Notes under the pieces: generated by a model
The model's database searches: none
The model's input: the letters and a program-made list of their open reading frames with translations, nothing else
What the model was told of the DNA's origin: nothing
NCBI RefSeq assembly: GCF_014651535.1
Contig: NZ_BMXB01000008.1
Location: forward strand, 106,853-170,852
Length of the DNA stretch: 64,000 bases
Direction: 5' to 3'
DNA from: Salinimicrobium marinum
GTDB taxonomy: Bacteria; Bacteroidota; Bacteroidia; Flavobacteriales; Flavobacteriaceae
In this document: in pieces, positions 9,933-18,767 of the stretch
Position numbering within the stretch: the first letter of the stretch is position 1
Layout: every line of letters starts with the position of its first letter
Program-made: the position numbers and the translations under genes

Positions 9933-10751
9933 ATGAACTTGAAAAATATTCCACAGTTAAAACATACAGATTCCAACAACTTTTTCCTGCTAGCAGGACC
10001 CTGCGCCATTGAAGGTGAAGACATGGCCCTGCGCATTGCCGAAAGAGTGGTGGAGATTACCGACAAACTGGAAATTCCCTACATTTTCAAAGGCTCCTTT
10101 AAAAAAGCAAACAGAAGCCGCATTGACAGCTTCAGCGGGATTGGTGATGAAAAAGCCTTAAAAATCCTTCGGAAGGTTTCTGAAAATTTTCAAATTCCTA
10201 CCGTAACAGACATCCATGAAGTAAGCGACGCAAAATTAGCTGCAGAATATGTGGATGTACTGCAAATTCCGGCGTTCTTAGTGCGTCAAACAGATTTGGT
10301 GGTGGCCGCTGCTGAAACCGGAAAAGTAGTGAATCTCAAAAAAGGTCAGTTTATGAGTCCGGAGAGTATGAAACATGCGGTCCGGAAGGTGGAAGAATGC
10401 AACAATGAGCAGGTGATGGTTACTGACCGCGGAACAATGTTCGGGTATCAGGATATGATCGTGGATTTCAGGGGAATTCCTACAATGAGAGAATTTGCAC
10501 CGACTGTTCTGGACGTGACCCACTCACTACAGCAGCCCAATCAAAGCAGCGGAGTAACTGGAGGCCGGCCCGATATGATCGAGACCATCGCCCGCGCCGG
10601 AATTGCCACAGGAGCAGACGGAATTTTCATTGAAACCCACTTTGATCTTTCAGTAGCAAAAAGTGATGCAGCAAATATGCTGGACCTAAAATATCTTGAA
10701 AGATTACTGACGAATTTAACCGCCATCAGAAAGACGATTAACTCGTTTTAA
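9933..10751 (+). CDS. kdsA: 3-deoxy-8-phosphooctulonate (KDO-8-P) synthase
   Basis: 272 residues, close to the usual length. The protein condenses phosphoenolpyruvate with arabinose 5-phosphate to give KDO-8-phosphate, the first committed step towards the lipopolysaccharide inner-core sugar KDO. Visible family motifs are LLAGPCAIEGED (19-30), FKGSFKKANRSR (about 50-61), the KKGQFMSPES loop, VTDRGTMFGYQDMIVDFRG and DVTHSLQQPN near the active site, with a C-terminal FIETHFD. The enzyme is cytoplasmic. It faces the nrdJ gene convergently across a shared bidirectional terminator. Confidence 0.95.
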   Translation: MNLKNIPQLKHTDSNNFFLLAGPCAIEGEDMALRIAERVVEITDKLEIPYIFKGSFKKANRSRIDSFSGIGDEKALKILRKVSENFQIPTVTDIHEVSDAKLAAEYVDVLQIPAFLVRQTDLVVAAAETGKVVNLKKGQFMSPESMKHAVRKVEECNNEQVMVTDRGTMFGYQDMIVDFRGIPTMREFAPTVLDVTHSLQQPNQSSGVTGGRPDMIETIARAGIATGADGIFIETHFDLSVAKSDAANMLDLKYLERLLTNLTAIRKTINSF

Positions 10752-10817
10752 GTATATATTGTCAAATATAAAAAGAACTCACAGGTTTTTAAAATTTGTG
10801 CGTTCTCATCAAAAAGA

Positions 10818-10850
10818 AACCCCGACATTCTACAATGCCGGGGTTATTTT
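10818..10850. terminator. Bidirectional terminator between kdsA and nrdJ
   Basis: A 12-pair stem with one mismatch (10818-10829 with 10834-10845), a CTAC loop and a GC-rich CCCCG/CGGGG core. There are T-rich tails on both strands, so it can serve both convergent genes. Confidence 0.75.
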
Positions 10851-10874
10851 TATTGTGAAAGTTTCTTCAGTAAT

Positions 10875-13442
10875 TTACCCACACTTGGAGTAACCACAGC
10901 TTTTGCATTCAAGACATCCTTCAGAGAAATGGATTCCTTCAGGATCTCCACATTCCTCACATTTTTTATCGGCTGCGGGTGTTCCGTTGGGAACAAACTG
11001 CTTCAAAGCACGAACCACACCGGCCTTCCAGGTGTTGATGTTTTCATCCAGAAGGTTCAGGTTGTTGATCAAATCTACAACGTAAGGTATCGGCATTCCG
11101 TGGCGAAGCACTCCAGAAATCAGCTTAGCATAGTTCCAGTATTCTTCGTTAAAGGATCTTGAAAGTCCTTCTATCGTCACTTTATATCCGTGTTTATCAC
11201 TAAACTGGAAATCGTAACGTGACCTTCCATCTTCATCCTTATTTTTAAGCACCCATCCATCGGCTACCCAGTTTGGAAGATTGAATACGTCTTCCATCTT
11301 TCCGGTAAAGATTTCGTAAGGACGGTTGTGCAATAGTCCAACAACAGCAATCCATCTTTCTTTTTCGTTATTGAAACGAACAATTTTAGCTTCCAGTTTC
11401 TTCGGACGCTTCGGAGCAAAAGTTTCAGCAAAAACAGATTCCTGAATAGCTTCTTTCTTCTCTTTTTTATCTTTTTTATCATCAGAAGAAACAAGGATTC
11501 CGCTACGTGATCCATCACGATAAACAGTAATTCCTTTTAGACCCTGTCTCCATGATTCAATGTAAATATCACTCACTTTCTCCTCACTCACATCACTCGC
11601 TAAATTGATGGTGGAACTGATGGAGTGGGTAGTATATTTCTGAACAAGGGCCTGCATTTCTACCCTTTTTTGCCAGTTAATTTCTGAAGCTGTTGCGCCT
11701 GCATACGGGCTTTCTTCAATAGCTTCTTTTCCGGCGGCTGCCATCCAGGTTTTAACTTTTGGATGGTATACTGTGAATTCTTCAAAAGCATCTCCCGTAT
11801 CATCGACAAATGCCACTTTTGCATTCTTTTCTGATGGATTTACTTTTCTTCTTCTCTTGTAAGCAAGCATAAAAACCGGCTCAATTCCCGAGGAAGTTTG
11901 TGCAAGCATACTTAAACTTCCTGTTGGAGCTACTGTACTTATGGAAATGTTCCTTCTCCCGTGCTGCATCATTCTACCGTAGATCTCCGGAAATTCATTC
12001 TTCAGCATTTGCACAAAATCAGATTTTTCTTCAATGGCAGGATCAAAAACTTTAAAAGGCTCACGGGTGATCGCCATATCGATACTACTGTCAAACTCAC
12101 CTTTCAGTTTAGTTTGCATGATCTTATCGATTTCGGTCAAAGCTTCATCGGTGTCAAGCTTGATTCCCAAAGCAGCAACAGCATCGGCAAGGGCTGTGAA
12201 ACCTAAACCTGTACGTCTTCCGTTCTTACCATTTTCAGCAAGTAATTTCCAGGTATCAATTTCATTCTGTTTGATAAAATCGGGTTCCTTATCATTGGAG
12301 ATTTTAGCAAGGATACGCTCTACTGCTTCCAGTTCGAGGTCTACTAAATCATCCATTAAACGCTGGGTTTCATAGATCACTTTATAGAATTTCTCGTGGT
12401 TGAACGTAGCATTTTCGGTAAAAGGCTCATCCACAAAACTGTAAAGGTTTACCGCAATCAATCGGCAGGAATCTCCTCCTTGCATGGCAATTTCTGAACA
12501 AGGGTTTGTTGAACTGTTTTTGAATCCCGGGTAAAAAGAAGATGTTGAATACGTATGCTGCTTATCCCAGAAGATCAAGCCAGGTTCGGCTGTATTGTGT
12601 GCACATCTAATTACCGTTTCCCATAGTTCTTTTGCACGAACGGTTTTAGTGTATTTTGGCTCCGGACTTTCAATTGGCCAGCGAAGTGTAAAGTCTGAAT
12701 CCTCAACAACAGCCTTCATAAATTCATCTGAAAGTCGTACAGAAATATTAGCTCCGGTTACCTTTTTAAGATCCTGTTTTACAGTGATGAAATCCTCCAC
12801 ATCGGGATGAGCAATATCAATAGTAAGCATTAAGGCACCTCTTCTTCCATTCTGGGCAACTTCACGGGTGGTGTTAGAGAAGCGGTCCATAAAGGAAACG
12901 GCTCCGGTTGTAGTTCCCGCAGCATTGGAAACCAACGCATCTTTTGGACGCAACCCAGACAGGTCCACTCCTACCCCACAACGTCTTTTGAACAGCTGCA
13001 CCAGTTGTTGATCTGTATAAAGGATTCCGCCGTAAGAATCGTGCACTGGTGGAACCACCACACAATTGGAAAGGGATGCAATCATTTGTTCATTCCCAAG
13101 AGCGGCCATGACACTTCCCTGCGGAATGCTGTATTTAAAGTCTTTGAAAAGTTCAAAAATGCGCTCCTCGGTTAAAGGTTCCCTGGTTCGTCCATATCCC
13201 GAAAGGTTTTCTATTCCCGAAGATCTGTCGGAGTATTTTGCTTCCACTCTGGCAAATTCTTTTGCCATTCTATGGTGCATATCGTTGGGCGTCAATTCAA
13301 GGTAATTACCTTCCCGGTCCTTGATCGCGTATTTATTGATCCAGGTGGTGGCAGCAAGTTCGTCATTATTGAAGTATTTTAAAGATTCCTTCAACACTTC
13401 ATCATAGGTATACGTCTGGGTACTAAATAGTTCTTCAACCAT
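10875..13442 (-). CDS. nrdJ: Adenosylcobalamin-dependent (class II) ribonucleotide reductase
   Basis: 855 residues. This enzyme reduces ribonucleotides to deoxyribonucleotides using an adenosylcobalamin-generated thiyl radical, without oxygen dependence. Motifs include SLSNCVVVPP (about 67-76), RRCGVGVDLSGLRP (about 103-116), NPCSEIAMQGGDSCRLIAV (catalytic and redox region) and APTGSLSMLAQTSSGIEPVF. The C-terminal tail CEECGDPEG...CLECKSCGYSKCG carries paired Cys for the metal-binding or redox shuttle seen in long class II enzymes. No cobalamin riboswitch was seen in the leader, but a nested palindrome at 13497-13547 is a candidate control element. Confidence 0.9.
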   Translation of the reverse strand: MVEELFSTQTYTYDEVLKESLKYFNNDELAATTWINKYAIKDREGNYLELTPNDMHHRMAKEFARVEAKYSDRSSGIENLSGYGRTREPLTEERIFELFKDFKYSIPQGSVMAALGNEQMIASLSNCVVVPPVHDSYGGILYTDQQLVQLFKRRCGVGVDLSGLRPKDALVSNAAGTTTGAVSFMDRFSNTTREVAQNGRRGALMLTIDIAHPDVEDFITVKQDLKKVTGANISVRLSDEFMKAVVEDSDFTLRWPIESPEPKYTKTVRAKELWETVIRCAHNTAEPGLIFWDKQHTYSTSSFYPGFKNSSTNPCSEIAMQGGDSCRLIAVNLYSFVDEPFTENATFNHEKFYKVIYETQRLMDDLVDLELEAVERILAKISNDKEPDFIKQNEIDTWKLLAENGKNGRRTGLGFTALADAVAALGIKLDTDEALTEIDKIMQTKLKGEFDSSIDMAITREPFKVFDPAIEEKSDFVQMLKNEFPEIYGRMMQHGRRNISISTVAPTGSLSMLAQTSSGIEPVFMLAYKRRRKVNPSEKNAKVAFVDDTGDAFEEFTVYHPKVKTWMAAAGKEAIEESPYAGATASEINWQKRVEMQALVQKYTTHSISSTINLASDVSEEKVSDIYIESWRQGLKGITVYRDGSRSGILVSSDDKKDKKEKKEAIQESVFAETFAPKRPKKLEAKIVRFNNEKERWIAVVGLLHNRPYEIFTGKMEDVFNLPNWVADGWVLKNKDEDGRSRYDFQFSDKHGYKVTIEGLSRSFNEEYWNYAKLISGVLRHGMPIPYVVDLINNLNLLDENINTWKAGVVRALKQFVPNGTPAADKKCEECGDPEGIHFSEGCLECKSCGYSKCG

Positions 13443-13496
13443 GGCAGCTAATTATTTTATTTAAAGAAAGAAATGTAAAGTTATTTGAATAGTTGA

Positions 13497-13547
13497 TTTT
13501 TCAACAGCCAATTGGGAAGTTGTTATCAACTACTCACTGTTGAAAAA
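13497..13547 (-). promoter_or_regulatory. Nested palindrome in the nrdJ leader
   Basis: An 11-bp perfect inverted repeat, TTTTTCAACAG (13497-13507) and CTGTTGAAAAA (13537-13547), encloses a second perfect one, AGTTG/CAACT (13518-13531). It lies 55-105 nt before the nrdJ start. It could be an operator or a folded 5' leader. It does not match a cobalamin riboswitch, and no NrdR box was recognised. Confidence 0.45.
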
Positions 13548-13717
13548 ATTATTAAAGAAAGTTGTGAAATTGGCACCTTCAGATTTTGCGGCTGCTCAAA
13601 CGAATTATTCAAATTTTTCTTCGGTAAATATACGATGAAAAACTTAAAATTTTAACACTTTTTCATCTTCCGAAGGATTTTATCCTGCTACAAACTAAAA
13701 TAATTTTACTGAAAAAT

Positions 13718-14509
13718 CTATTCCTTTTTCAGCACTAGTTTTACCAGAACCGGAAAATGATCTGAAGGATATTTCTCCTCATTGGATTCTGTAAGCACTG
13801 CATAATTTAGCACTTCAACCTTTTCATTTACAAAGATATAATCGAATCTCCCTATGGGCTCCTCATCGAATTCATAGGCATTAAAAGTCTCTTCAGGACC
13901 CGGGGTCACCTTCCCGGATATCTTTCTGCTGTCGTTGAGAATTTTCGCCAGATATTGAACTGGAAGGTCTTCAGGTTCAAGGTTAAAATCCCCCATGAGG
14001 ATTACAGGATCATTCCCTGTATTAACGGCAACAATTTGCTTTATGATAAGTTCGGCACTCTCTTTCACAGCCTGTTTTCCCTGATGATCAAAATGGGTAT
14101 TAAAGACCCAGCATTTTTCACCGGTGATCGTATGTTTTAAAAATCCGTAAGTGCAGATACGTTTATAGGACGCATCCCATCCTATAGAAGGCTCTAAGGG
14201 CGTTTTTGACAACCAGAAGGTCGCCTGCCCCGAGACTTCAAAAAGCTCTTTTCTATAAAAAATAGCGTTAAACAGCCCTTTTTCACCTCCCTCTCTTCCT
14301 GTTCCAAAGTAGCTGAAATCTTCAAGCTGTTCCTCCAAAAACTGCAATTGTGACTGCCGTGCTTCCTGCACCCCAAGAATGTCGGGATTGTAAGACGAGA
14401 TCAAATCCTTAAGGTGGTCTTTTCGTTTAGACCAGGAATTCTCTCCATCCTCTTCGGTAGCATATTTAATGTTGTAGGACATTACCTGAAGGCTATTCTC
14501 CCCGGCCAT
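13718..14509 (-). CDS. Endonuclease/exonuclease/phosphatase (EEP) family hydrolase, no signal peptide
   Basis: 263 residues of the metal-dependent EEP fold, the DNase I-like superfamily. The landmarks are VMSYNIKY (metal-ligand Asn), LGVQEA (catalytic Glu), FNTHFDHQG (catalytic His), ILMGDFNLEP (Asp/Asn) and the terminal YPSDHFPVL (Asp-His pair). All catalytic residues are present, so the protein should be active on a phosphodiester or phosphomonoester. It is a close paralogue of the gene 49 bp upstream but starts directly at MAGENSLQ, without the signal peptide of its sister, so it may act in the cytoplasm unless the true start has been lost. It is last in a three-gene operon. Substrate unknown. 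Confidence 0.75.
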   Translation of the reverse strand: MAGENSLQVMSYNIKYATEEDGENSWSKRKDHLKDLISSYNPDILGVQEARQSQLQFLEEQLEDFSYFGTGREGGEKGLFNAIFYRKELFEVSGQATFWLSKTPLEPSIGWDASYKRICTYGFLKHTITGEKCWVFNTHFDHQGKQAVKESAELIIKQIVAVNTGNDPVILMGDFNLEPEDLPVQYLAKILNDSRKISGKVTPGPEETFNAYEFDEEPIGRFDYIFVNEKVEVLNYAVLTESNEEKYPSDHFPVLVKLVLKKE

Positions 14510-14558
14510 AGAACACTATCTTTAATACTATTTATTACTTCTGAGAATAATCTAAAAC

Positions 14559-15398
14559 CTATTGTAGTTCAAGGGTTACGAACACCGGTAAATGATCTGA
14601 TGGATATTTAAGATCTTTTGAATCACTTAAAACCGCGTATTTAAGCACCTTAAAGCCTTCATTTATAAAAATGTAATCAATACGGTCTGTTACCGGTTCA
14701 TCAAAGTGGTATCCATTAAAAGTACCTTCCGGACCAAAAACCACTTTTTCAGCTACGTTTTTGCTGTCATTCATTTGTTCAGACAAAAACTGAATGGGTT
14801 TTGTCTCCGGCTCCAGGTTTAGATCTCCCATGAGGATCACGGGAAAATCTTTAATGTTTATCTCTTCGATTTTATCTATTATTAATTCCGCACTCTCCTC
14901 TCTGGCCTGCTCCCCAATATGATCAAAATGTGTATTAAAAACATAAAACTTTTCCCCGGAATCTTTCTTTTGAAAAAGTGCCCAGGTACAGATCCTGGGG
15001 AGGGCCGCATCCCAGCCTTTTACAGGTTTATCTGGTGTTTCAGAAAGCCAGAAGGTGTCTTCTTCCAGCACCTCATACTCCTTAGATTTATAAAAAATAG
15101 CACTGAACTCTCCTTTATCAGCTCCGTCCTCACGTCCTACGCCTACATATTTGTAATTTTCCATACTGCCCTCAAAATGTTCCAGCTGCTCCAAAACAGC
15201 CTCCTGGACTCCAAAAATTTCAGGTTCATAAAACTTCAGTTGAGCTGTTAGATGAGCCTTTCTCTTGGACCATGAATTCTCTCCATCATTTTCATTTGCA
15301 TACTTAATGTTGTATGACATGACTTCCATTTGGGCAGTGGCTGCACCGGGCACACACACGAATATTAGTAAAACGACAATGCTTTTTAAAATTTTCAT
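14559..15398 (-). CDS. Secreted endonuclease/exonuclease/phosphatase family hydrolase
   Basis: 279 residues with a signal peptide (about 1-22, cleavage after ATAQ) followed by a complete EEP domain: VMSYNIKYAN, FGVQEA, FNTHFDHIG, ILMGDLNLEP and YPSDHLPV. The chain aligns end to end with the downstream paralogue at roughly half identity by eye, so the pair arose by tandem duplication. Export suggests a role on extracellular or periplasmic phosphoesters or nucleic acid. It begins 4 bp after the upstream dehydrogenase-like gene, which indicates translational coupling. Confidence 0.78.
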   Translation of the reverse strand: MKILKSIVVLLIFVCVPGAATAQMEVMSYNIKYANENDGENSWSKRKAHLTAQLKFYEPEIFGVQEAVLEQLEHFEGSMENYKYVGVGREDGADKGEFSAIFYKSKEYEVLEEDTFWLSETPDKPVKGWDAALPRICTWALFQKKDSGEKFYVFNTHFDHIGEQAREESAELIIDKIEEINIKDFPVILMGDLNLEPETKPIQFLSEQMNDSKNVAEKVVFGPEGTFNGYHFDEPVTDRIDYIFINEGFKVLKYAVLSDSKDLKYPSDHLPVFVTLELQ

Positions 15399-15402
15399 CC
15401 TT

Positions 15403-16608
15403 TTAGTATTGATTCACGTATTCCTGTAAATATTCAAAACGTTTAGTAAGTTTACCATCTTTAGTCATTCTTGCCCGCTCCAGGATGCCGTCTTTATCAT
15501 TATTGAAAAAAGCCGGAATAACATTTTTCAAAAACATTTCTCCAAAACCTTCACTGGCATCTTTGGGTAATTCGCAAGGCAGGTTGTCTACTGCCATTAC
15601 CATGATGGCATCTTTTTCTTTAAAATCAACTTCGGAATGGTTTGTTGGGTTGTAGCCGTAGAAAGGCTCAGCTATAGTAGATGGTCGTATGGTACTTGCA
15701 ATTGGGCCATTGATGTCGCAGGAAATATCTGCCACATACTTGATCCTGAAATCGGGATCTTTCATATCTTCAGCAGAATAAAAAACCGGAGCCCCTTGTC
15801 CATAGAAATGTCCTGCGATGAAAAAATCTGTTTCCCGGGCAAAGCGCATAAAATTTCCATCATATTTTTCGGGACTGCTGAAAAATTCCTTTTTTGAAGC
15901 CTCCCTGCCGGCTTTACGCCGGTTATAATCCAGTACATCTACACAACAGTATACCGGCTCTTCAAACCCTTCCTGCAAATATTCCTTAAGACTTACTTTT
16001 CTAATGTTTAAATGATCAAGTAATTCCTTAGCGCCCCGGGCAACCTTACCGCTGCCGGTGAGCAGGATCTTTATGGGCGGCACTTCAATTCCGTCAAGTT
16101 GGTGCAGCATAGCATCAAGATCAGACAAGCTTTCTGCTTTCGGAAGGTCAAAAATTCCTTCCTTCAAACCAATGCCCCTAAAGCCGTTGTAGGTCCCTAC
16201 CAAACCCGCATATCTTCCGAAGCCAATGAGTCGGGTTCCGTTTTTCTTCACAATCACTTCGTGATCGTACAGCTCAATATTCTTTTGGAGAACTTCCCTC
16301 AAAAGATCGCGGTTGTAAGGTTGTTTTTTAATGGTATGTGAAAAGAAAAAATATTTTTTATCTGGGATCAAAGCCGGAACAGGGACTTCCTTCACTCCCA
16401 GGAGCACGTTACAGTCTGACAAATCTTCAGACACTTCAAAACCAGCTTCCCGGTAGGCATCATCAGGAAAGATCCTGATCTTTGAACTTTCTACCTTAAA
16501 ATGTGCTTCCGGAAATTTAGTTACAGTTTCTTTTAGTTTTTGAGGAGAAAAAACCACTCTTCTGTCTGGCGGAGTTTTTCTCTCTTTAATGATTCCGAAT
16601 TTTATCAT
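15403..16608 (-). CDS. Saccharopine dehydrogenase / alanine dehydrogenase N-terminal-like NAD(P) enzyme
   Basis: 401 residues. The N-terminus KFGIIKERKTPPDRRVVFSP matches the AlaDh/PNT N-terminal fold used by alanine dehydrogenase, transhydrogenase and lysine-forming saccharopine dehydrogenase. A dinucleotide-binding segment follows (ILLTGSGKVARGAKELLDHL, about 183-202), then a C-terminal region with FYGQGAPVFYS and ADISCDINGPIASTIRPSTIAEPF, typical of saccharopine-dehydrogenase-like proteins. A cytoplasmic NAD(P)-dependent amino- or imino-acid oxidoreductase is likely, and the exact substrate cannot be told. It heads an operon with the two EEP hydrolases, an association without an obvious pathway. 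Confidence 0.7.
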   Translation of the reverse strand: MIKFGIIKERKTPPDRRVVFSPQKLKETVTKFPEAHFKVESSKIRIFPDDAYREAGFEVSEDLSDCNVLLGVKEVPVPALIPDKKYFFFSHTIKKQPYNRDLLREVLQKNIELYDHEVIVKKNGTRLIGFGRYAGLVGTYNGFRGIGLKEGIFDLPKAESLSDLDAMLHQLDGIEVPPIKILLTGSGKVARGAKELLDHLNIRKVSLKEYLQEGFEEPVYCCVDVLDYNRRKAGREASKKEFFSSPEKYDGNFMRFARETDFFIAGHFYGQGAPVFYSAEDMKDPDFRIKYVADISCDINGPIASTIRPSTIAEPFYGYNPTNHSEVDFKEKDAIMVMAVDNLPCELPKDASEGFGEMFLKNVIPAFFNNDKDGILERARMTKDGKLTKRFEYLQEYVNQY

Positions 16609-16644
16609 TTTTGGTACAGGTTTTGCTTTTTATTGGGTGTTCTT

Positions 16645-16652
16645 CAAAGATA
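16645..16652 (-). promoter_or_regulatory. -7 element upstream of the dehydrogenase-like operon
   Basis: The minus strand reads TATCTTTG, 36 nt before the ATG at 16608. A second TATCTTTG on the plus strand (16667-16674) points towards ssrA, so the two promoters would lie back to back. Confidence 0.5.
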
Positions 16653-16666
16653 TAAATTTTAAACTG

Positions 16667-16674
16667 TATCTTTG
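16667..16674 (+). promoter_or_regulatory. Possible -7 element for ssrA
   Basis: TATCTTTG on the plus strand, about 120 nt before the mature tmRNA 5' end. tmRNA precursors are trimmed by RNase P, so a leader is possible, but one this long is not certain. No clear -33 element. Confidence 0.35.
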
Positions 16675-16794
16675 TCACCTTCCTGAAGCTTCAATGCACA
16701 TTTCGATGCTTTTACCTGAAGTTTTGGCGAAGATATTTCCGAAACATTTATGGCACAAATTCTGCAATAATGTTTTTTAAGTTCTTTACATAAT

Positions 16795-17191
16795 GGGGTC
16801 GACTTGGTTTTGACAGCGAGTCTAACTGAGTTGTAAGCACGTCGAGCGCTGGGATACAGCTCGTAAATCTCATATTTCACACTTTTTTAAACGGCGAGAA
16901 TAACTACGCCTTGGCTGCATAATCCGAATCATAGTAGGATTGCTTAGTCCCTGCAAGGCAGGGAGCCAAGATGTCTCGTGGAAGCCTTGATTTACGGCGT
17001 CCACAACAGAGGCACCGATAAAGTAAATATAGGAACCGCAGGGCCTTGATGCGGTTTCGAAATCTAATTGAGGATACGTGTAAAGTTGGTGGTTTTCGGC
17101 CGGCTTTGCATCGACAATCAAGTGAAAACTAAACGTGTAGAAAGCAATTGAGTTGCTTGTTTGGACGAGGGTTCGAACCCCTCCGACTCCA
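16795..17191 (+). ncRNA. ssrA: Transfer-messenger RNA (tmRNA)
   Basis: The RNA rescues stalled ribosomes by acting first as alanyl-tRNA and then as mRNA. The 5' end GGGGTCG (16795) pairs with CGACTCC (17184-17190) as the tRNA-like acceptor stem, with one G-T wobble, and the T-arm GGTTCGAACCC lies at 17170-17180. The tag frame at 16893-16922 reads GENNYALAA followed by TAA, a typical Bacteroidota proteolysis tag. CCA is not encoded after the discriminator A. The 3' end is the integration site of the island that follows: its last 13 bases, plus four beyond, are repeated at 33957-33973. Confidence 0.93.
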
Positions 17192-17195
17192 CTTT
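17179..17195 (+). repeat. attL: 17-bp core repeat at the ssrA 3' end
   Basis: The sequence CCCTCCGACTCCACTTT is present here and again, identically, at 33957-33973. Here it is part of an intact tmRNA; there it stands alone. This is the expected footprint of site-specific integration into the 3' end of ssrA. Confidence 0.8.
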
Positions 17196-17215
17196 TTGAG
17201 TATCAAACTCGATCA

Positions 17216-17250
17216 AAAACCCCGGAATCCTAGGATTTACGGGGTTTTTC
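17216..17250 (+). terminator. ssrA terminator supplied by the island
   Basis: A stem AAAACCCCG/CGGGGTTTT (17216-17224 with 17240-17248) with an inner AATCC/GGATT extension, followed by T. It is inside the island (after attL). A different terminator, presumably the original one, sits right after attR. Confidence 0.75.
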
Positions 17251-17293
17251 ATTTTTAACGATATCATTTAATATCATTTAATTCCATCTGAAA

Positions 17294-17312
17294 CGAGACC
17301 AATACGGTGACC
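17294..17312 (+). repeat. Left inner direct repeat of the island (putative recombinase arm site)
   Basis: CGAGACCAATACGGTGACC, repeated with a single mismatch at 33879-33897, close to the other end. GAGACC recurs nearby in both orientations (reverse at 17334-17340, forward at 17430-17435), as expected for clustered arm-type sites of a tyrosine recombinase. Confidence 0.55.
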
Positions 17313-17453
17313 CCCTTAAGTGACCAAAAAAGGGGTCTCGCCAAGCCTTTAAATTACTGTTTTTCAATTCTTTATATAAAGTTAAAGTTTTAAATCGTAT
17401 ACTCTTTTTAGCTACTTTGGGTGACCTATCGAGACCTAAAATTTTTAAAGCTT

Positions 17454-18725
17454 ATGAAAACTGATTTTCACACCCACTTTCACCTCCTCGCGAAAAAGAA
17501 AAATAAACGCGGACTTGCACCTATTTACTTGAGACTTACCGTTGACAGAAAAAGAATGGAATACAGTATTTCACGTAGAATCCAACCCGAATATTGGAAC
17601 GGTAAAATGGAAAAAGTCATGGGTAACAATACAAATGAGAAAGAGATCAATACCCACATCAATAATATTCGTCATAAGCTGAATAAAATTCATCAGATAT
17701 TGTCTGATAACGAAGAACCTATTACGGCTTCCAGAATGATCCAGGAATTAAAAGGTGAAAACAAACCGAAGCCCAAGATGACCCTGGAAGTATTTAAAGA
17801 ACATAATGAACAGATGGATCGTCTCTCGGGTAAAAGTATTTCTAAGAGTACATCAAAGAGATACTGGACTTGCTATAATCATTTGGAACAATTCATCAAC
17901 GAAGAGTATAAGGCAGATGATTACCCGATAAATGATGTCAATCACCAATTCATCTCCAAATTAGAATATTTTCTCAAGACTAAACGGGAATGCAATCACA
18001 ACTCCGCATTGAAATATGTCAACAACTTTAAAAAAATTGTGCGGATAGCACTGGCCAACCAGTGGATGGACCGGGATCCTTTCTACAATTACAAAGTCCA
18101 GTTCGAAACCGTGGAACGTGAATTCTTAAATGAGGAGGAAGTTCAACAACTAATAAATAAAGACCTTCACCTGGACCGATTAAAACTGGTGAGGGACATG
18201 TTTGTTTTTAGCTGTTATACGGGTCTGGCCTATTCTGATGTAAAAAAGTTAAGTGAGGCTGATATTACTACAGGAATCGATGGCGGTAAATGGATTAGGA
18301 CAAGGAGAACCAAAACAAAGACCCTTAGCAGCATTCCTATATTACCTGTTGCTGAAGAAATTCTGGATAGGTATAAAGATCATCCTGAAGTAAAAGGAGG
18401 AGATTATATTTTACCGGTTTTAAGCAATCAAAAATCAAATGCATTTTTGAAAGAGATAGCAGTTATGTGCGGGATAAGGAAACCTCTCACCACTCACCTG
18501 GCGCGGCATACCTTTGCAACTACTATTACTTTGACAAATGGCGTACCTATCGAATCTGTGAGTAAAATGCTTGGACATAAAGATTTAAGGACTACTCAGC
18601 ATTATGCAAAAATCGTCGACCGAAAAATAAGTGATGATATGAAGGCTTTAAAAATAAAACTGGCAGAAAAAGAAGCGGAAACACCTACAGATGAAAAAAA
18701 AAGAAGGTTTAAAAATCAAATTTAA
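17454..18725 (+). CDS. Tyrosine recombinase (integrase) of the ssrA island, CTnDOT-like
   Basis: 423 residues from the ATG at 17454; a GTG 33 nt upstream is in frame but would overlap GAGACC repeats. The N-terminus (FHTHFHLLAKKKNKRGLAPIYLRLTV) matches the arm-binding domain of Bacteroidota integrases, followed by a SAM-like core-binding domain (about 115-215) and the catalytic domain. The catalytic residues are HLAR (His348, Arg351), LGHKDL (His375) and the nucleophile Tyr384 in HYAKI. The usual first catalytic Arg of TGLR is Ala259 (TGLAYSDV), a substitution also known in IntDOT-type enzymes. Lying beside attL and pointing away from ssrA, it presumably inserted and can excise the 17.2-34.0 kb island. 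Confidence 0.88.
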   Translation: MKTDFHTHFHLLAKKKNKRGLAPIYLRLTVDRKRMEYSISRRIQPEYWNGKMEKVMGNNTNEKEINTHINNIRHKLNKIHQILSDNEEPITASRMIQELKGENKPKPKMTLEVFKEHNEQMDRLSGKSISKSTSKRYWTCYNHLEQFINEEYKADDYPINDVNHQFISKLEYFLKTKRECNHNSALKYVNNFKKIVRIALANQWMDRDPFYNYKVQFETVEREFLNEEEVQQLINKDLHLDRLKLVRDMFVFSCYTGLAYSDVKKLSEADITTGIDGGKWIRTRRTKTKTLSSIPILPVAEEILDRYKDHPEVKGGDYILPVLSNQKSNAFLKEIAVMCGIRKPLTTHLARHTFATTITLTNGVPIESVSKMLGHKDLRTTQHYAKIVDRKISDDMKALKIKLAEKEAETPTDEKKRRFKNQI

Positions 18726-18767
18726 AATTTAGAAAATATTCTGAAAGAGCAATCAAAAAAATGGATG

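Noticed and set aside
13443..13717. A cobalamin riboswitch in the nrdJ leader
   Set aside because: No B12-box or class II/III cobalamin riboswitch core was found; only the nested palindrome is present.
16659..17121. Two minus-strand open frames of 73 and 83 codons across ssrA
   Set aside because: They overlap the tmRNA on the opposite strand and have no recognisable protein features.
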